Assembly: GCA_900317815.1 (NCBI GenBank) | Contig: ONIC01000012.1 | Location: 1 to 32,493 of the forward strand | Direction: 5' to 3' | Length of the DNA stretch: 32,493 nt | DNA from: an uncultured Eubacteriales bacterium | GTDB lineage: Bacteria > Bacillota > Clostridia > Oscillospirales > Acutalibacteraceae | Part shown: positions 7,651-15,721 of the stretch, one piece after another | How the letters are laid out: each line of letters starts with the position of its first letter | How positions within the stretch are numbered: the first letter of the stretch is position 1 | Made by a program: the position numbers and the translations under genes | The notes under the pieces: model-generated | The model's database searches: none | What the model was told of the DNA's origin: nothing | Seen by the model: the letters and a program-made list of their open reading frames with translations, nothing else

Positions 7651-8362
7651 TACTGTCACCGCCCTTCCTGCGCATTGTCTTCTTTTCGAAGTCACCGAGA
7701 GTCATCAGCTCGCCGTCATATATTACTACTATTTTATCTGCACAGTCTGCAACTGCCTTCTCGTGAGTTATCATAACGATAGTTACGCCCTCGGCGTTGA
7801 GCTTGCTGAAAAGCTCCATTACCTGATCGCCCGATGCGGAGTCGAGCGCACCTGTAGGCTCGTCGGCAAGGATTATCTTCGGAGAATTTGCGATTGCGCG
7901 TGCGATCGCAACTCTCTGCTTCTGTCCGCCCGAGAGCTGTGTCGGATAGAATTTCATACGGTCGGAAAGACCTACCTTTTCGAGTGCGGCGGCGGCGATC
8001 TCCCTGCGCTGCTTTTTCTTGATGCCTGCATAGAGCAGCGGCAGCTCGACATTTGCAAGCGCAGTCTCTCTCGGCATCAGATTGAAATTCTGGAATACGA
8101 ATCCTATGCCCTTATTACGGATATCGGAGAGCGAGTGATCGTTCTGTACAGAGATATCCACTCCGTCAAAAAGGTACGTTCCCGAGGTGGGTTTGTCGAG
8201 CAGTCCTATTATATTCATAAGCGTACTCTTGCCCGAACCCGAGGGTCCCATGATCGAGAGATAGTCGCCCTCTTTGACCTGCAGATTGATATTCTTCAAA
8301 ACGGGGACATCAAGATCGCCCGCCTTGTAGTTCTTGTAAATTCCTTTCAAGTCAAGGATCAT
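7643..8362 (-). CDS. MacB/LolD-type ABC transporter ATP-binding protein
   Basis: This cytoplasmic ATPase of 239 residues powers the MacB-type permease encoded downstream. It has Walker A GPSGSGKS (about 39-46), the Q-loop region [10 protein letters not shown], the signature [14 protein letters not shown], Walker [13 protein letters not shown] and the switch His in ITHEK. The SD AAGGAGGGG lies 8 nt before ATG 8362. The gene starts 12 nt after the first adaptor gene ends and overlaps the second adaptor gene by 8 nt. The order adaptor-ATPase-adaptor-permease resembles the Bacillus yknXYZ arrangement plus one extra adaptor. Confidence 0.95.
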   Translation of the reverse strand: MILDLKGIYKNYKAGDLDVPVLKNINLQVKEGDYLSIMGPSGSGKSTLMNIIGLLDKPTSGTYLFDGVDISVQNDHSLSDIRNKGIGFVFQNFNLMPRETALANVELPLLYAGIKKKQRREIAAAALEKVGLSDRMKFYPTQLSGGQKQRVAIARAIANSPKIILADEPTGALDSASGDQVMELFSKLNAEGVTIVMITHEKAVADCADKIVVIYDGELMTLGDFEKKTMRRKGGDSNG

Positions 8363-8374
8363 AATTTCCCCTCC

Positions 8375-9541
8375 TTAACCTTCAATGTTTTCGTTTTCGT
8401 CAGGCATATCCTCAAAGCCCTTGACGGCTGTCATGCCCTCGGTAAAGCGTTCCTCGGGGAATGCGATATAGTCGCTTCCCTCAATGCCCGAGATGATCTC
8501 GTAGCGGTACAGCTCCTCATTAAATTCGCCAAGCTCAACGTTTCTTTTCTTGAGCTTGCCGTTTTCCTCTACCCATACATAAGGCGTGCTGTCTGCATCG
8601 CAGATGTAGTAATCGTCAAGATAGAGTGCGCTGCTGTCGTCTTCGTCCGATGTGTCTACAAACTGTTCGACCGTAACGTGCTGACCGATGAGCAGACCTT
8701 CGCTGCTGTCGAGAGATATGTATACGGGATATTTTGTCGGAGTATCCATCATGCCCGTGTTCATACCTGCAACAGGCTTGGCGGTGTCGATCGAAACAAC
8801 CTTGCCCGACCATGTAGCGGTCTCGTCTGTGCGGGATCTGATCGTGATCTCTTCGTCAACATAGAAATTGCCGATATGCTCCTCACTGATACTTGCCTTG
8901 ACTCTGTAGTCGCCCGATGAGGTGATCGTGATATACGCCTCGGCTGTCGGATCGTCTACCGAGCTTATCATTCCGTCTACGGAAGACTTTACGACAGAGT
9001 TCCTGATCGAGTTTTCGAGCTTCTTGATCGTTTTGTCCTGAGTGTCCTTGCTGTATTCCGCTTTCTTGATGTTGAGCCTGATCTGCTCCATCTGATTGTC
9101 GAGAGTCAGACGCTGGTTTCTGCCCGCATTCTGATACTCCTTCTGGAGAGTGTCAAGCTGATCGTTATAAGACTTGATCTCCGACTGAGCCTGCTCGCGG
9201 TCAAGCTTTGCCTGATCGAGCTGAAACTGCATATCTTCTACGTCATACTCAAAGAGCTTGTCGCCCTTCTTGACGCTGTCGCCCTCCTTGACGTAAACGG
9301 TCTTGATCTTCTTTTCTGCATCAGCGTCAACATTGACGACCTGCTGAGATTCGATAACAGCGCTGTACCTGTTGGACAGGAAGCTTGTGTCGCCGCCGAG
9401 TGTGTCTATTCTTGTGACGTATGCGACATTGTCGTCAAAGCCCGAACCGCCTGTGATCTTCGGCAGAACAAAGAAATATCCTGCCGCAAGTGCGCCTGCG
9501 ATCAAGGCAACGATAATAATGATCTTGATAGCCTTTTTCAT
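8375..9541 (-). CDS. HlyD/MacA-type membrane fusion (adaptor) protein
   Basis: This is the first gene of the efflux operon, 388 residues. A lysine-rich start and one hydrophobic helix (about 5-27) anchor it in the membrane. A lipoyl-like half (KTVYVKEGDSVKKGDKLFEY), a continuous coiled-coil hairpin (about 100-185, rich in Gln, Lys, Glu and Asp) and the second lipoyl half plus a beta-barrel (IGQHVTVEQF) follow. Unlike the second adaptor of the operon, it has no insertion in the hairpin, so its length is normal for the family. ATG 9541 is preceded by ACGGAGG. Expression should come from the consensus promoter at 9585-9613. Confidence 0.9.
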   Translation of the reverse strand: MKKAIKIIIIVALIAGALAAGYFFVLPKITGGSGFDDNVAYVTRIDTLGGDTSFLSNRYSAVIESQQVVNVDADAEKKIKTVYVKEGDSVKKGDKLFEYDVEDMQFQLDQAKLDREQAQSEIKSYNDQLDTLQKEYQNAGRNQRLTLDNQMEQIRLNIKKAEYSKDTQDKTIKKLENSIRNSVVKSSVDGMISSVDDPTAEAYITITSSGDYRVKASISEEHIGNFYVDEEITIRSRTDETATWSGKVVSIDTAKPVAGMNTGMMDTPTKYPVYISLDSSEGLLIGQHVTVEQFVDTSDEDDSSALYLDDYYICDADSTPYVWVEENGKLKKRNVELGEFNEELYRYEIISGIEGSDYIAFPEERFTEGMTAVKGFEDMPDENENIEG

Positions 9542-9552
9542 ACTTTACCTCC

Positions 9553-9583
9553 GTATTACAATATGTTCTATTTGGCGTAATAC
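9553..9583. promoter_or_regulatory. Inverted-repeat operator candidate in the ABC operon leader
   Basis: GTATTAC (9553-9559) and GTAATAC (9577-9583) are inverted copies separated by 17 nt. They lie between the -10 and the SD of the ABC operon. Both also fit a TTACAA/ATACAA core seen near the XRE gene promoter. They could be a repressor site for the neighbouring XRE regulator or an RNA hairpin next to the SD. Confidence 0.4.
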
Positions 9584-9584
9584 A

Positions 9585-9613
9585 ATTATACACTTCTGAA
9601 AGCACCGTGTCAA
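9585..9613 (-). promoter_or_regulatory. ABC operon promoter
   Basis: Fully consensus sigma-A promoter on the minus strand: TTGACA (9608-9613), 17-bp spacer, TATAAT (9585-9590). The strength of the match suggests that control is by repression. Confidence 0.9.
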
Positions 9614-9702
9614 TGGTTGTTATATATATAAAAGTGTGTAGAATGACTTGTTTTACTGTAGGAAGTGTTTTACAAATCGTTTTACTGCGATCTGATATAC
9701 GG

Positions 9703-10539
9703 TTATCCCAGCAGCGGTTTTGTACGTGAGAAATCTCCCACAAAGTCACGGAAATCCTTTTTGCAGATCTCGTCGGCGAAGCACAGCAGCGGTATCACGG
9801 AGCTTTCCTGGTGGAACATATATGTGTGAATGTCACCGTCGGCTGTCGCAATTACCGAGCAAGTCGCAAGATGGTTCGCGCACAATACTGCCATACAGCG
9901 ATCTACGTCATCAAGAGAAAGACCCGTACTTTTGCTGATCAGAGAAGTTGCGATCGGCGTGTTGAGCCTTGTATACATATAGAAAATGATTTTCAGCATT
10001 TTCTTATCTGCAAAGATCTCGAAGACGGAGCGAAGTGTCTCGGGATCGGCAAGCTGAGATCTCAGACCGCTTGGCGGTTCTGTCAGCAGAAAGAACTGAT
10101 GCAGCTCGGGAGAGAGCCTGACGGTTGCCATACCGCCGTCCTGCATGATCTTGCAGAAAACATCGACCTTGCTTTTCGTTATCTCGATATTTTCAACGAA
10201 TCCGCCGAGAAACCCGTCGAGCGCCGACATATCCTGCAAAAGACCCATCTCAAGCGCCCAGCAGATCATAAAAGCATAGTGGTACGCCTCTTCGTTTGAA
10301 AGGCGGCACAGTCCTCTTGCAATAGTCTGCGCTATACTTTGCTCCTCGCGTCCGAAAAGCGCATCGATGCTGACATCGAGTATTCGGGCAAGCTCGGGTA
10401 AGAGTTCGGCGTCGGGCGTTCCTCCCCGCTCCCAGCGGGATACCGCCTGAGTCGTGACACAAAGCTGCTCGCCGAGCTGTTCCTGAGTAATGCCCTTCTC
10501 GGTGCGGAACTTTTTTATCTGTTTTCCTATGATACTCAT
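9703..10539 (-). CDS. XRE-family transcriptional regulator
   Basis: The 278-residue protein starts with a Cro/C1-type helix-turn-helix (about 5-60: GKQIKKFRTEKGITQEQLGE, then TTQAVSRWERG). The remaining two thirds are helical, with a second winged-helix-like segment near 190-235 (TPIATSLISKSTGLSLDDVD) that looks MarR/ArsR-like. No ligand-binding domain is recognisable. It lies immediately upstream of the MacB-type operon in the same direction and is the likely local regulator, a common arrangement for clostridial efflux operons. The start ATG 10539 follows ACGGAGG with good spacing. An inverted repeat overlaps its own probable promoter, consistent with autoregulation. Confidence 0.85.
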   Translation of the reverse strand: MSIIGKQIKKFRTEKGITQEQLGEQLCVTTQAVSRWERGGTPDAELLPELARILDVSIDALFGREEQSIAQTIARGLCRLSNEEAYHYAFMICWALEMGLLQDMSALDGFLGGFVENIEITKSKVDVFCKIMQDGGMATVRLSPELHQFFLLTEPPSGLRSQLADPETLRSVFEIFADKKMLKIIFYMYTRLNTPIATSLISKSTGLSLDDVDRCMAVLCANHLATCSVIATADGDIHTYMFHQESSVIPLLCFADEICKKDFRDFVGDFSRTKPLLG

Positions 10540-10578
10540 AATGGAAACCTCCGTTTTAAATCATAAGAACATTTTATC

Positions 10579-10596
10579 ACAAATACGATGATTTGT
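10579..10596. promoter_or_regulatory. Inverted repeat in the XRE gene promoter
   Basis: ACAAAT (10579-10584) and ATTTGT (10591-10596) are perfect inverted arms around 6 nt. They lie between a minus-strand TAAAAT (-10 like, about 10571-10576) and the -35 area. An autoregulatory operator is plausible but unproven. Confidence 0.4.
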
Positions 10597-10653
10597 AATG
10601 TGTCAGCAGTCATAAAAATTCACTAATATATTTGTATAAAAAATAAAAACATC

Positions 10654-10682
10654 TTGTTTAAATTAGGTGTATATGTTATAAT
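10654..10682 (+). promoter_or_regulatory. Promoter of the FAD oxidoreductase operon
   Basis: TTGTTT (10654-10659), 17-bp spacer, TATAAT (10677-10682). It is divergent from the XRE gene. Confidence 0.7.
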
Positions 10683-10749
10683 AAAACAAGTATCAGAATT
10701 GTGAGTCAGCATTGTGAAAATGTGAGAAATTATTTATGGAGGATTATTT

Positions 10750-12147
10750 ATGGACAGCAGAATATATGACGCTGCGGTGATCGGCGCGGGCGTTATCGGC
10801 TGTGCGGCGGCGAGAGAGCTGAAAAGATACGAGCTTGATGTCGTTGTACTCGAACGTGAAAGCGATGTCTGCGAAGGCACGAGCAAAGCAAACAGCGCGA
10901 TAATCCACGCAGGCTTCGATGCCGTTCCCGGAACGATGAAGGCAAGGTTCAATGTTGAAGGCAATAAGATGATGGACGAAGTTTCAAAAGAACTTGATAT
11001 ACCGTTTAAAAGGAACGGAGCCATGGTAGTTTGCTGGCAGGAAAGCGAGATGCCGAAGCTTCAGACGCTTTTCGAAAGAGGTATCGCAAATGGTGTTGAG
11101 GGTATGAAGCTGCTGACATCGGATCAGGCTCATAAGCTCGAGCCTGCCTTGTCAAAGGATGTTTACGCAGCCCTCTACGCTCCGACCTCGGGCATAGTCT
11201 GTCCTTTTGAAATGACGATAGCCTATGCCGAGAACGCCTGCACAAACGGTGCGGAATTTAAATTCGGCGCCGAAGTTAAGGCAATAGAAAAGAGAGGGGA
11301 GCTTTTTGCAGTCAGGACGTCAGACGGGGAGTTCCTTGCAAAGACAGTTATCAACGCTGCGGGCGTATATTCCGATGATGTTCACGCCATGATAGATAAG
11401 CCCGATTTTTCCGTTCAGGCGCGCAAGGGAGAGTATATGCTTCTCGACAAGAGCGCAGGCGAGATGGTAAAGAATACCATCTTCCAGGTCCCGACAGAGA
11501 TGGGGAAGGGCGTTCTCGTTTCTCCGACAGTTCACGGTAATCTTATCGTAGGTCCTACAGCGGCGGATATCGACGACAAAGAGGATATCTCGACAACGAG
11601 AGAGGGACTTGACACGGTGAAGACCGTCTCGGCATTGTCTGTTTCGGGCGTTCCGTACAATAAGGTCATCACGTCATTTTCGGGTCTTCGAGCAACAGGC
11701 AGCACGGGCGACTTTATCATCAGAGACTGCGGAGGATTTATCGATGCGGCGGGTATAGAGTCACCGGGTCTCAGCAGTGCGCCCGCGATCGCAAAATATA
11801 TAACGCACCTTGTATGTATGAGACTGTCCCCGAAGGAAAACAAGAGCTTCGAGCCGACAAGGCGGGGTATCCCGAAGCTTTCGCAGCTCGGCTTCGAGGA
11901 AAGAGCAAAGCTGATCGAACAACGCCCCGATTACGGACAGATAGTCTGCCGCTGCGAGCAGATCAGCGAGGGCGAGATAATAGACAGCATCAGACGTCCG
12001 CTCGGTGCAAAAACGCTCGACGGCGTAAAGCGCAGAGTCAGAGCGGGCATGGGAAGATGTCAGGCGGGCTTCTGTTCGCCGAGAGTTATCGAGCTTTTAT
12101 CAAAGGAGCTCGGTATACCGCTTTGGGAGGTGAAGAAGAATGGATAA
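10750..12147 (+). CDS. GlpA-like FAD-dependent dehydrogenase with C-terminal [2Fe-2S] (BFD-like) domain
   Basis: The 465-residue protein starts with a FAD-binding Rossmann motif (GAGVIGCAAARE, about 9-20) and a DAO-type oxidoreductase fold resembling anaerobic glycerol-3-phosphate dehydrogenase GlpA and L-2-hydroxyglutarate oxidases. The C-terminal domain (about 395-455) has CRC and CQAGFC, the four cysteines expected of a BFD-like [2Fe-2S] domain. It probably oxidises a small hydroxy acid or glycerol 3-phosphate and passes electrons to the partner oxidoreductase encoded next. SD GGAGG is 7 nt before ATG 10750. It overlaps the next gene by 8 nt. No glycerol kinase or facilitator gene is nearby, so substrate assignment stays open. 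Confidence 0.85.
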   Translation: MDSRIYDAAVIGAGVIGCAAARELKRYELDVVVLERESDVCEGTSKANSAIIHAGFDAVPGTMKARFNVEGNKMMDEVSKELDIPFKRNGAMVVCWQESEMPKLQTLFERGIANGVEGMKLLTSDQAHKLEPALSKDVYAALYAPTSGIVCPFEMTIAYAENACTNGAEFKFGAEVKAIEKRGELFAVRTSDGEFLAKTVINAAGVYSDDVHAMIDKPDFSVQARKGEYMLLDKSAGEMVKNTIFQVPTEMGKGVLVSPTVHGNLIVGPTAADIDDKEDISTTREGLDTVKTVSALSVSGVPYNKVITSFSGLRATGSTGDFIIRDCGGFIDAAGIESPGLSSAPAIAKYITHLVCMRLSPKENKSFEPTRRGIPKLSQLGFEERAKLIEQRPDYGQIVCRCEQISEGEIIDSIRRPLGAKTLDGVKRRVRAGMGRCQAGFCSPRVIELLSKELGIPLWEVKKNG

Positions 12148-13405
12148 GCATTCACTCGTCATTATAGGCGGAGGCCCCGCAGGCATGGCGGCGGCTATAG
12201 AAGCGAAGAAAAGCGGCGTTGACGATATCGTGATATTTGAGCGTGACACACAGCTCGGCGGTATCCTTAACCAGTGTATCCACAACGGCTTCGGTCTGCA
12301 TACGTTCAAAGAGGAGCTGACAGGTCCCGAGTATGCGGGACGTTTTATCGAGCAGACAAAATCGCTCGGGATCAATTTTGAGACGGGCAGTATGGTGCTT
12401 TCCGTCAGTGAGGACAAGATAATAACGGTCGTGAGCCGTGACAAAGGGCTCAGACAGGTCAGGGCGGACGCAGTGATCCTCGCTATGGGCTGCCGTGAAC
12501 GTCCGAGAGGAGCGCTGAATATTCCCGGAATGCGTCCACAGGGCATCTACACGGCGGGTACTGCTCAGAAGATGGTCAACTGCGAGGGCTGGGTCCCCGG
12601 CAAAGAGGTAGTTATACTCGGCTCGGGAGATATCGGACTTATCATGGCTCGCAGAATGACTCTTGAAGGCGCTCACGTCAAAGTAGTGGCGGAGCTTATG
12701 CCATATTCGGGCGGACTTAAAAGAAATATAGTTCAGTGCCTCGATGATTACAATATCCCGCTCAAGCTCAGTCACACTGTCGTTGATATCAAGGGCAAGC
12801 GCAGACTTGAGGGAGTGACGATCGCTCAGGTAGATAAGACGGGCGCTGTGGTAAAGGGCACGGAGGAATACTATCCGTGCGACACCCTTTTGCTTTCATG
12901 CGGACTTATCCCCGAAAACGAGCTTTCTGTCGGCGCAGGCGTTACGATCAATCCCATGACGAACGGACCTGTCGTTGACGACACTTTGCAGACAAACGTT
13001 GAGGGAGTGTATGCGTGCGGAAACGTGCTTCATGTTCACGATCTCGTAGACTTCGTATCGGAGGAGTCGGGTCGTGCGGGCAAGAGCGCCGCTTGGTATA
13101 TCAAAAACGGCGGCAAGCGTGAAAATGAGTCAAGAAACGTGTCGGTTACGGCGGGCAGCGGAGTGAGGTACACGGTCCCGAGCGTGATCGATGCTGCGAA
13201 TATGAGCGACTTCATACACATTCGTTTCCGAGTCAGAGACGTATATAAAAGCTCCGAGATCAGAGTTACATCGGGAGACAGCGAGCTTTTCAAAAAGAAA
13301 AAGAAGATCATGGTACCGAGCGAGATGGAGGATATCCTTATCAAAAAGGAACTGCTCGATAATGTCGGAGGTATCACGGTAGAGATAACAGGAGGCGGCG
13401 TATGA
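12140..13405 (+). CDS. FAD/NAD(P)-binding oxidoreductase (partner of the GlpA-like enzyme)
   Basis: This 421-residue flavoprotein has a FAD dinucleotide-binding motif at the N-terminus (IIGGGPAGMAAA, about 8-19), an NAD(P)-binding motif in the middle (ILGSGDIGLIMA) and the late FAD motif GVYACGNVLHVHD. It is the pyridine nucleotide-disulfide oxidoreductase fold without an obvious redox CxxC in the usual place. The last 80 residues form a separate small C-terminal part. Genes of this type sit between glpA-like and DUF1667 genes in many clostridia, forming a three-subunit dehydrogenase. It overlaps the upstream gene by 8 nt and the downstream gene by 4 nt (ATGA), so the three proteins are probably made in fixed ratio. 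Confidence 0.85.
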   Translation: MDKHSLVIIGGGPAGMAAAIEAKKSGVDDIVIFERDTQLGGILNQCIHNGFGLHTFKEELTGPEYAGRFIEQTKSLGINFETGSMVLSVSEDKIITVVSRDKGLRQVRADAVILAMGCRERPRGALNIPGMRPQGIYTAGTAQKMVNCEGWVPGKEVVILGSGDIGLIMARRMTLEGAHVKVVAELMPYSGGLKRNIVQCLDDYNIPLKLSHTVVDIKGKRRLEGVTIAQVDKTGAVVKGTEEYYPCDTLLLSCGLIPENELSVGAGVTINPMTNGPVVDDTLQTNVEGVYACGNVLHVHDLVDFVSEESGRAGKSAAWYIKNGGKRENESRNVSVTAGSGVRYTVPSVIDAANMSDFIHIRFRVRDVYKSSEIRVTSGDSELFKKKKKIMVPSEMEDILIKKELLDNVGGITVEITGGGV

Positions 13406-13755
13406 TCAGAAATATGATATGTATAGGCTGTCCTATGGGCTGCGAGCTGACAGTTGAGGTCGAGAACAACAAAGCGGTCTCGGTCAGCGGAAATACGTGT
13501 GCTATCGGAAAAAAATATGCCGAGACCGAAGTTTCGGCGCCGACACGCATGGTAACGTCAACGGCTAAGTCCGACGGCGGTGTACCCGTTCCGTGCAAGA
13601 CAAGATCGCCGATCCCTAAAGAGAAGATCTTCGATGTGACAAAGGATATCAAAGCGGCAGTTGTGAAGCTGCCCGTCCGCATCGGAGATGTCATAGTGGA
13701 AGATGCGGCGGGAACTTCAGTGCAGATCGTGGCAACAAAGAATGTAGAAGCATAA
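13402..13755 (+). CDS. DUF1667 Cys-rich redox-associated protein
   Basis: A 117-residue DUF1667 protein. It starts with a CxxCPxGC cluster (CIGCPMGCEL, Cys7, Cys10 and Cys14), followed by the typical GNTCAIGKKYAETE (a fourth Cys near 32) and APTRMVTSTAK. The four cysteines suggest an iron-sulfur or zinc site. By operon position and family knowledge it is the small third subunit of the GlpA-like dehydrogenase system. It starts in the ATGA overlap with the preceding gene and ends just before a strong terminator. Its biochemical role is not established. Confidence 0.85.
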   Translation: MIRNMICIGCPMGCELTVEVENNKAVSVSGNTCAIGKKYAETEVSAPTRMVTSTAKSDGGVPVPCKTRSPIPKEKIFDVTKDIKAAVVKLPVRIGDVIVEDAAGTSVQIVATKNVEA

Positions 13756-13756
13756 G

Positions 13757-13795
13757 AAAAAGACCGTTCTCGGCATGGGAACGGTCTTTTTATAT
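13757..13795 (+). terminator. Terminator of the redox operon
   Basis: AAAAAGACCGTTC (13757-13769) pairs perfectly with GAACGGTCTTTTT (13779-13791). The A-run and T-run make it usable from both directions, so it may also serve the convergent phosphotransferase gene. Confidence 0.9.
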
Positions 13796-13822
13796 ACAGA
13801 ATAATATTTTGCTCCTTAATGT

Positions 13823-15313
13823 TTATGAGACTATCTGTCTGAAGTGGTCGTCACAGGCAGCCTCGAGAGCCTTTACGATTATTTTCAGCGTTTTGATGCG
13901 GGCATATTTTTTATCGTTTGATTCGATAATGTACCACGGAGCGTTCTTTGTGCTGGTCAGACTCAGCATCTCATCTACAGCGTCCTCGTAGAGATCCCAC
14001 TTTTCACGGTTGCGCCAGTCCTCATCGGTAATCTTCCACTGCTTCTCGGTGGTGTTCTGACGGTCGGTAAATCGGGCAAGCTGCGTATCCTTGTCGATGT
14101 GGATCCAGAATTTCAGAACGACAGCGCCCCAGTCTGTCAATGTTCTCTCAAATTCGTTTATCTCGTTGTAGGCGCGTCTCCAGTCCTTTTCGCTGCAGAA
14201 ACCCTCCAGACGCTCTACCATAACTCGTCCGTACCAGGTGCGGTCGAATATCGTTATATGACCTGTTCGCGGCAGACGTGTCCAGAAGCGCCAAAGGAAC
14301 TGACGGTTCAGCTCGTGCGGCAGCGGAGAAGCGATCGGCTGTACATCGAAGCCGCGCGGATCGAGCGGATAGGCGACTCGTCTGATGTTGCCGCCCTTGC
14401 CTGCTGCGTCCCAGCCCTCATAGCAGAGTATAACAGGTATCTTGCGGCGATATATCATATTGTGCAGCTCGCTGAGACGGGACTGCAGCTTTTTAAGCTC
14501 CTTTTTGTAGTCGTCGTCACTGATCGTCGGCGAGAGATCTACGTCCTTGAGTTTCGGCATATCCTTGAGCGGGAACTCCTCCTCGTAAGGCTCGCCGATA
14601 TACTTTCCGTCGGCAAGACCTCTGTCGATACGATCGACAAGCAGCTTTAATGCATCTCTGACCGCCGTCTTCTTACGGCTGCCGTCGAGAATATGCCACG
14701 CTGCGGTGTCGCTTGTTTTTTCCATAAAGTCATCAAATGCTTCCATAAAACGCTTGTACTCTTTGTGCTGCCAAAGATCCTCGCGGGTAACACGCCACTC
14801 TGTCTGCGGCGCTTCCGCAAGTGCGTGCAGGCGTTCAAACTGCTCTTCCTTGTCGATATGCAGGAAGATCTTAACGATCAGATAACCGCTGTTTCGAAGC
14901 TGCCGTTCAAACTCGTTTATCTGACGAACTCTGTGGCGGTATTCGCTTTTTGTGATCTCGTGGTGCATAAAGCCTGCAACGGCGCTGTCCATCCAGCCCG
15001 AGTCGAAGAATGCGATCTTACCGTTCTCGGGGACAGCAGATGCATACTGATGCAAAAACGGCAGACGCAGCTCGGATTCGGGAATCCTTGGGGGAGATAC
15101 GACGTTGTAGAAGCGGGGGTCGATCTCGCTTATCAGTTCCTTGATAAGGCTGCCCTTGCCTGCTGCGGACCAGCCCTCGATCAGCACCATTACGGGCAGC
15201 TTCTCGTCTCTTAAAAGCTGCTGCTGAGCAAGCAGACGTTCACGGAGTTTCTTGATCTCCTCACCGAGCGCATCCTTATCCTCTCTTTTTTTCTTTTCGA
15301 AATCCTTCAGCAT
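13823..15313 (-). CDS. pap: Polyphosphate:AMP phosphotransferase (two-domain PPK2)
   Basis: The 496-residue protein consists of two tandem PPK2 domains, as in the class II polyphosphate:AMP phosphotransferases that use polyphosphate to convert AMP to ADP. Walker A-like motifs are GWSAAGKG (47-54) and GWDAAGKG (300-307). Only the second domain keeps the full lid/Walker B region DRTWYGRVMVERLEG; the first has DSGWMDSAV. The C-terminal domain is therefore probably the catalytic one. ATG 15313 is preceded by AAGGAGG at 7 nt. Its promoter (15561-15589) is separated from the SD by a 200-bp repeated element, so the transcript should carry that element in its 5' leader. It is convergent with the redox operon. 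Confidence 0.92.
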   Translation of the reverse strand: MLKDFEKKKREDKDALGEEIKKLRERLLAQQQLLRDEKLPVMVLIEGWSAAGKGSLIKELISEIDPRFYNVVSPPRIPESELRLPFLHQYASAVPENGKIAFFDSGWMDSAVAGFMHHEITKSEYRHRVRQINEFERQLRNSGYLIVKIFLHIDKEEQFERLHALAEAPQTEWRVTREDLWQHKEYKRFMEAFDDFMEKTSDTAAWHILDGSRKKTAVRDALKLLVDRIDRGLADGKYIGEPYEEEFPLKDMPKLKDVDLSPTISDDDYKKELKKLQSRLSELHNMIYRRKIPVILCYEGWDAAGKGGNIRRVAYPLDPRGFDVQPIASPLPHELNRQFLWRFWTRLPRTGHITIFDRTWYGRVMVERLEGFCSEKDWRRAYNEINEFERTLTDWGAVVLKFWIHIDKDTQLARFTDRQNTTEKQWKITDEDWRNREKWDLYEDAVDEMLSLTSTKNAPWYIIESNDKKYARIKTLKIIVKALEAACDDHFRQIVS

Positions 15314-15350
15314 TATGATACCTCCTTACATTTGAATAATAACCGGATCT

Positions 15351-15550
15351 TAAGGAATCACTGAATAAATCACGTCCTGCGGACTGAGCGCCAAACTGGC
15401 TTGCATCTTTAGTCTCGGCTGCTGCCTCGGTCGGTGCTTCTGCTTCGCAGAGGTCTCCACCGGAGATCCGCACCCTGCGGTCGTTTCATGCAATCTGCCT
15501 GAAAACCTGACTGCGCGGTACGGGAACTCGATTTAATCAGTGTCTCCTTA
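15351..15550. mobile_element. 200-bp MITE-like element with 21-bp terminal inverted repeats
   Basis: The left end (15351-15371) and the complement of the right end (15530-15550) match at 18 of 21 positions, with consensus TAAGGA-N2-CACTGATTAAATC. No protein is encoded inside; the interior is GC-richer than the flanks and has short hairpins (GGTCTCC-ACC-GGAGATC near 15452-15468). If the outer TA of each end is a target duplication, the mobile unit would be AGGA...TCCT flanked by TA, as for IS630/Tc1-like transposition; that is inference. Its left third is shared with the repeat at the window start. It lies between the phosphotransferase promoter and gene, and beside an accessory island. Confidence 0.75.
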
Positions 15551-15560
15551 GTATAATTAA

Positions 15561-15589
15561 ATCTTACCGCGATATTCGTGATTTGTCAA
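15561..15589 (-). promoter_or_regulatory. Promoter of the phosphotransferase gene, upstream of the MITE
   Basis: On the minus strand TTGACA (15584-15589), 17-bp spacer, TAAGAT (15561-15566). The start point would fall near 15554, a few bases before the MITE end at 15550, so the element should be transcribed in the leader. Confidence 0.7.
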
Positions 15590-15650
15590 TAATACTTTTA
15601 AAATTTAACATACAAACAAATATTTAGCAAATATGCACTTAATGAGTCTG

Positions 15651-15679
15651 TTGACATTAAATTGAAAAAGTTTTAAAAT
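15651..15679 (+). promoter_or_regulatory. Promoter of the Cys-rich protein gene
   Basis: TTGACA (15651-15656), 17-bp spacer, TAAAAT (15674-15679), 43 nt upstream of the start codon. Confidence 0.75.
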
Positions 15680-15721
15680 AATAGTAATGATAAGAAACGT
15701 TATGAGCAGGAGGTTATATTT

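Noticed and set aside
7637..8920. 427-codon plus-strand open frame antisense to the ABC ATPase and adaptor genes
   Set aside because: The minus-strand genes carry full ABC and HlyD motifs with SD sequences; this frame has none.
13811..13819. GCTCCTTAA, resembling the MITE terminus, near the end of the phosphotransferase gene
   Set aside because: Only nine bases match and the CACTGATTAAATC part is absent, so chance is sufficient.
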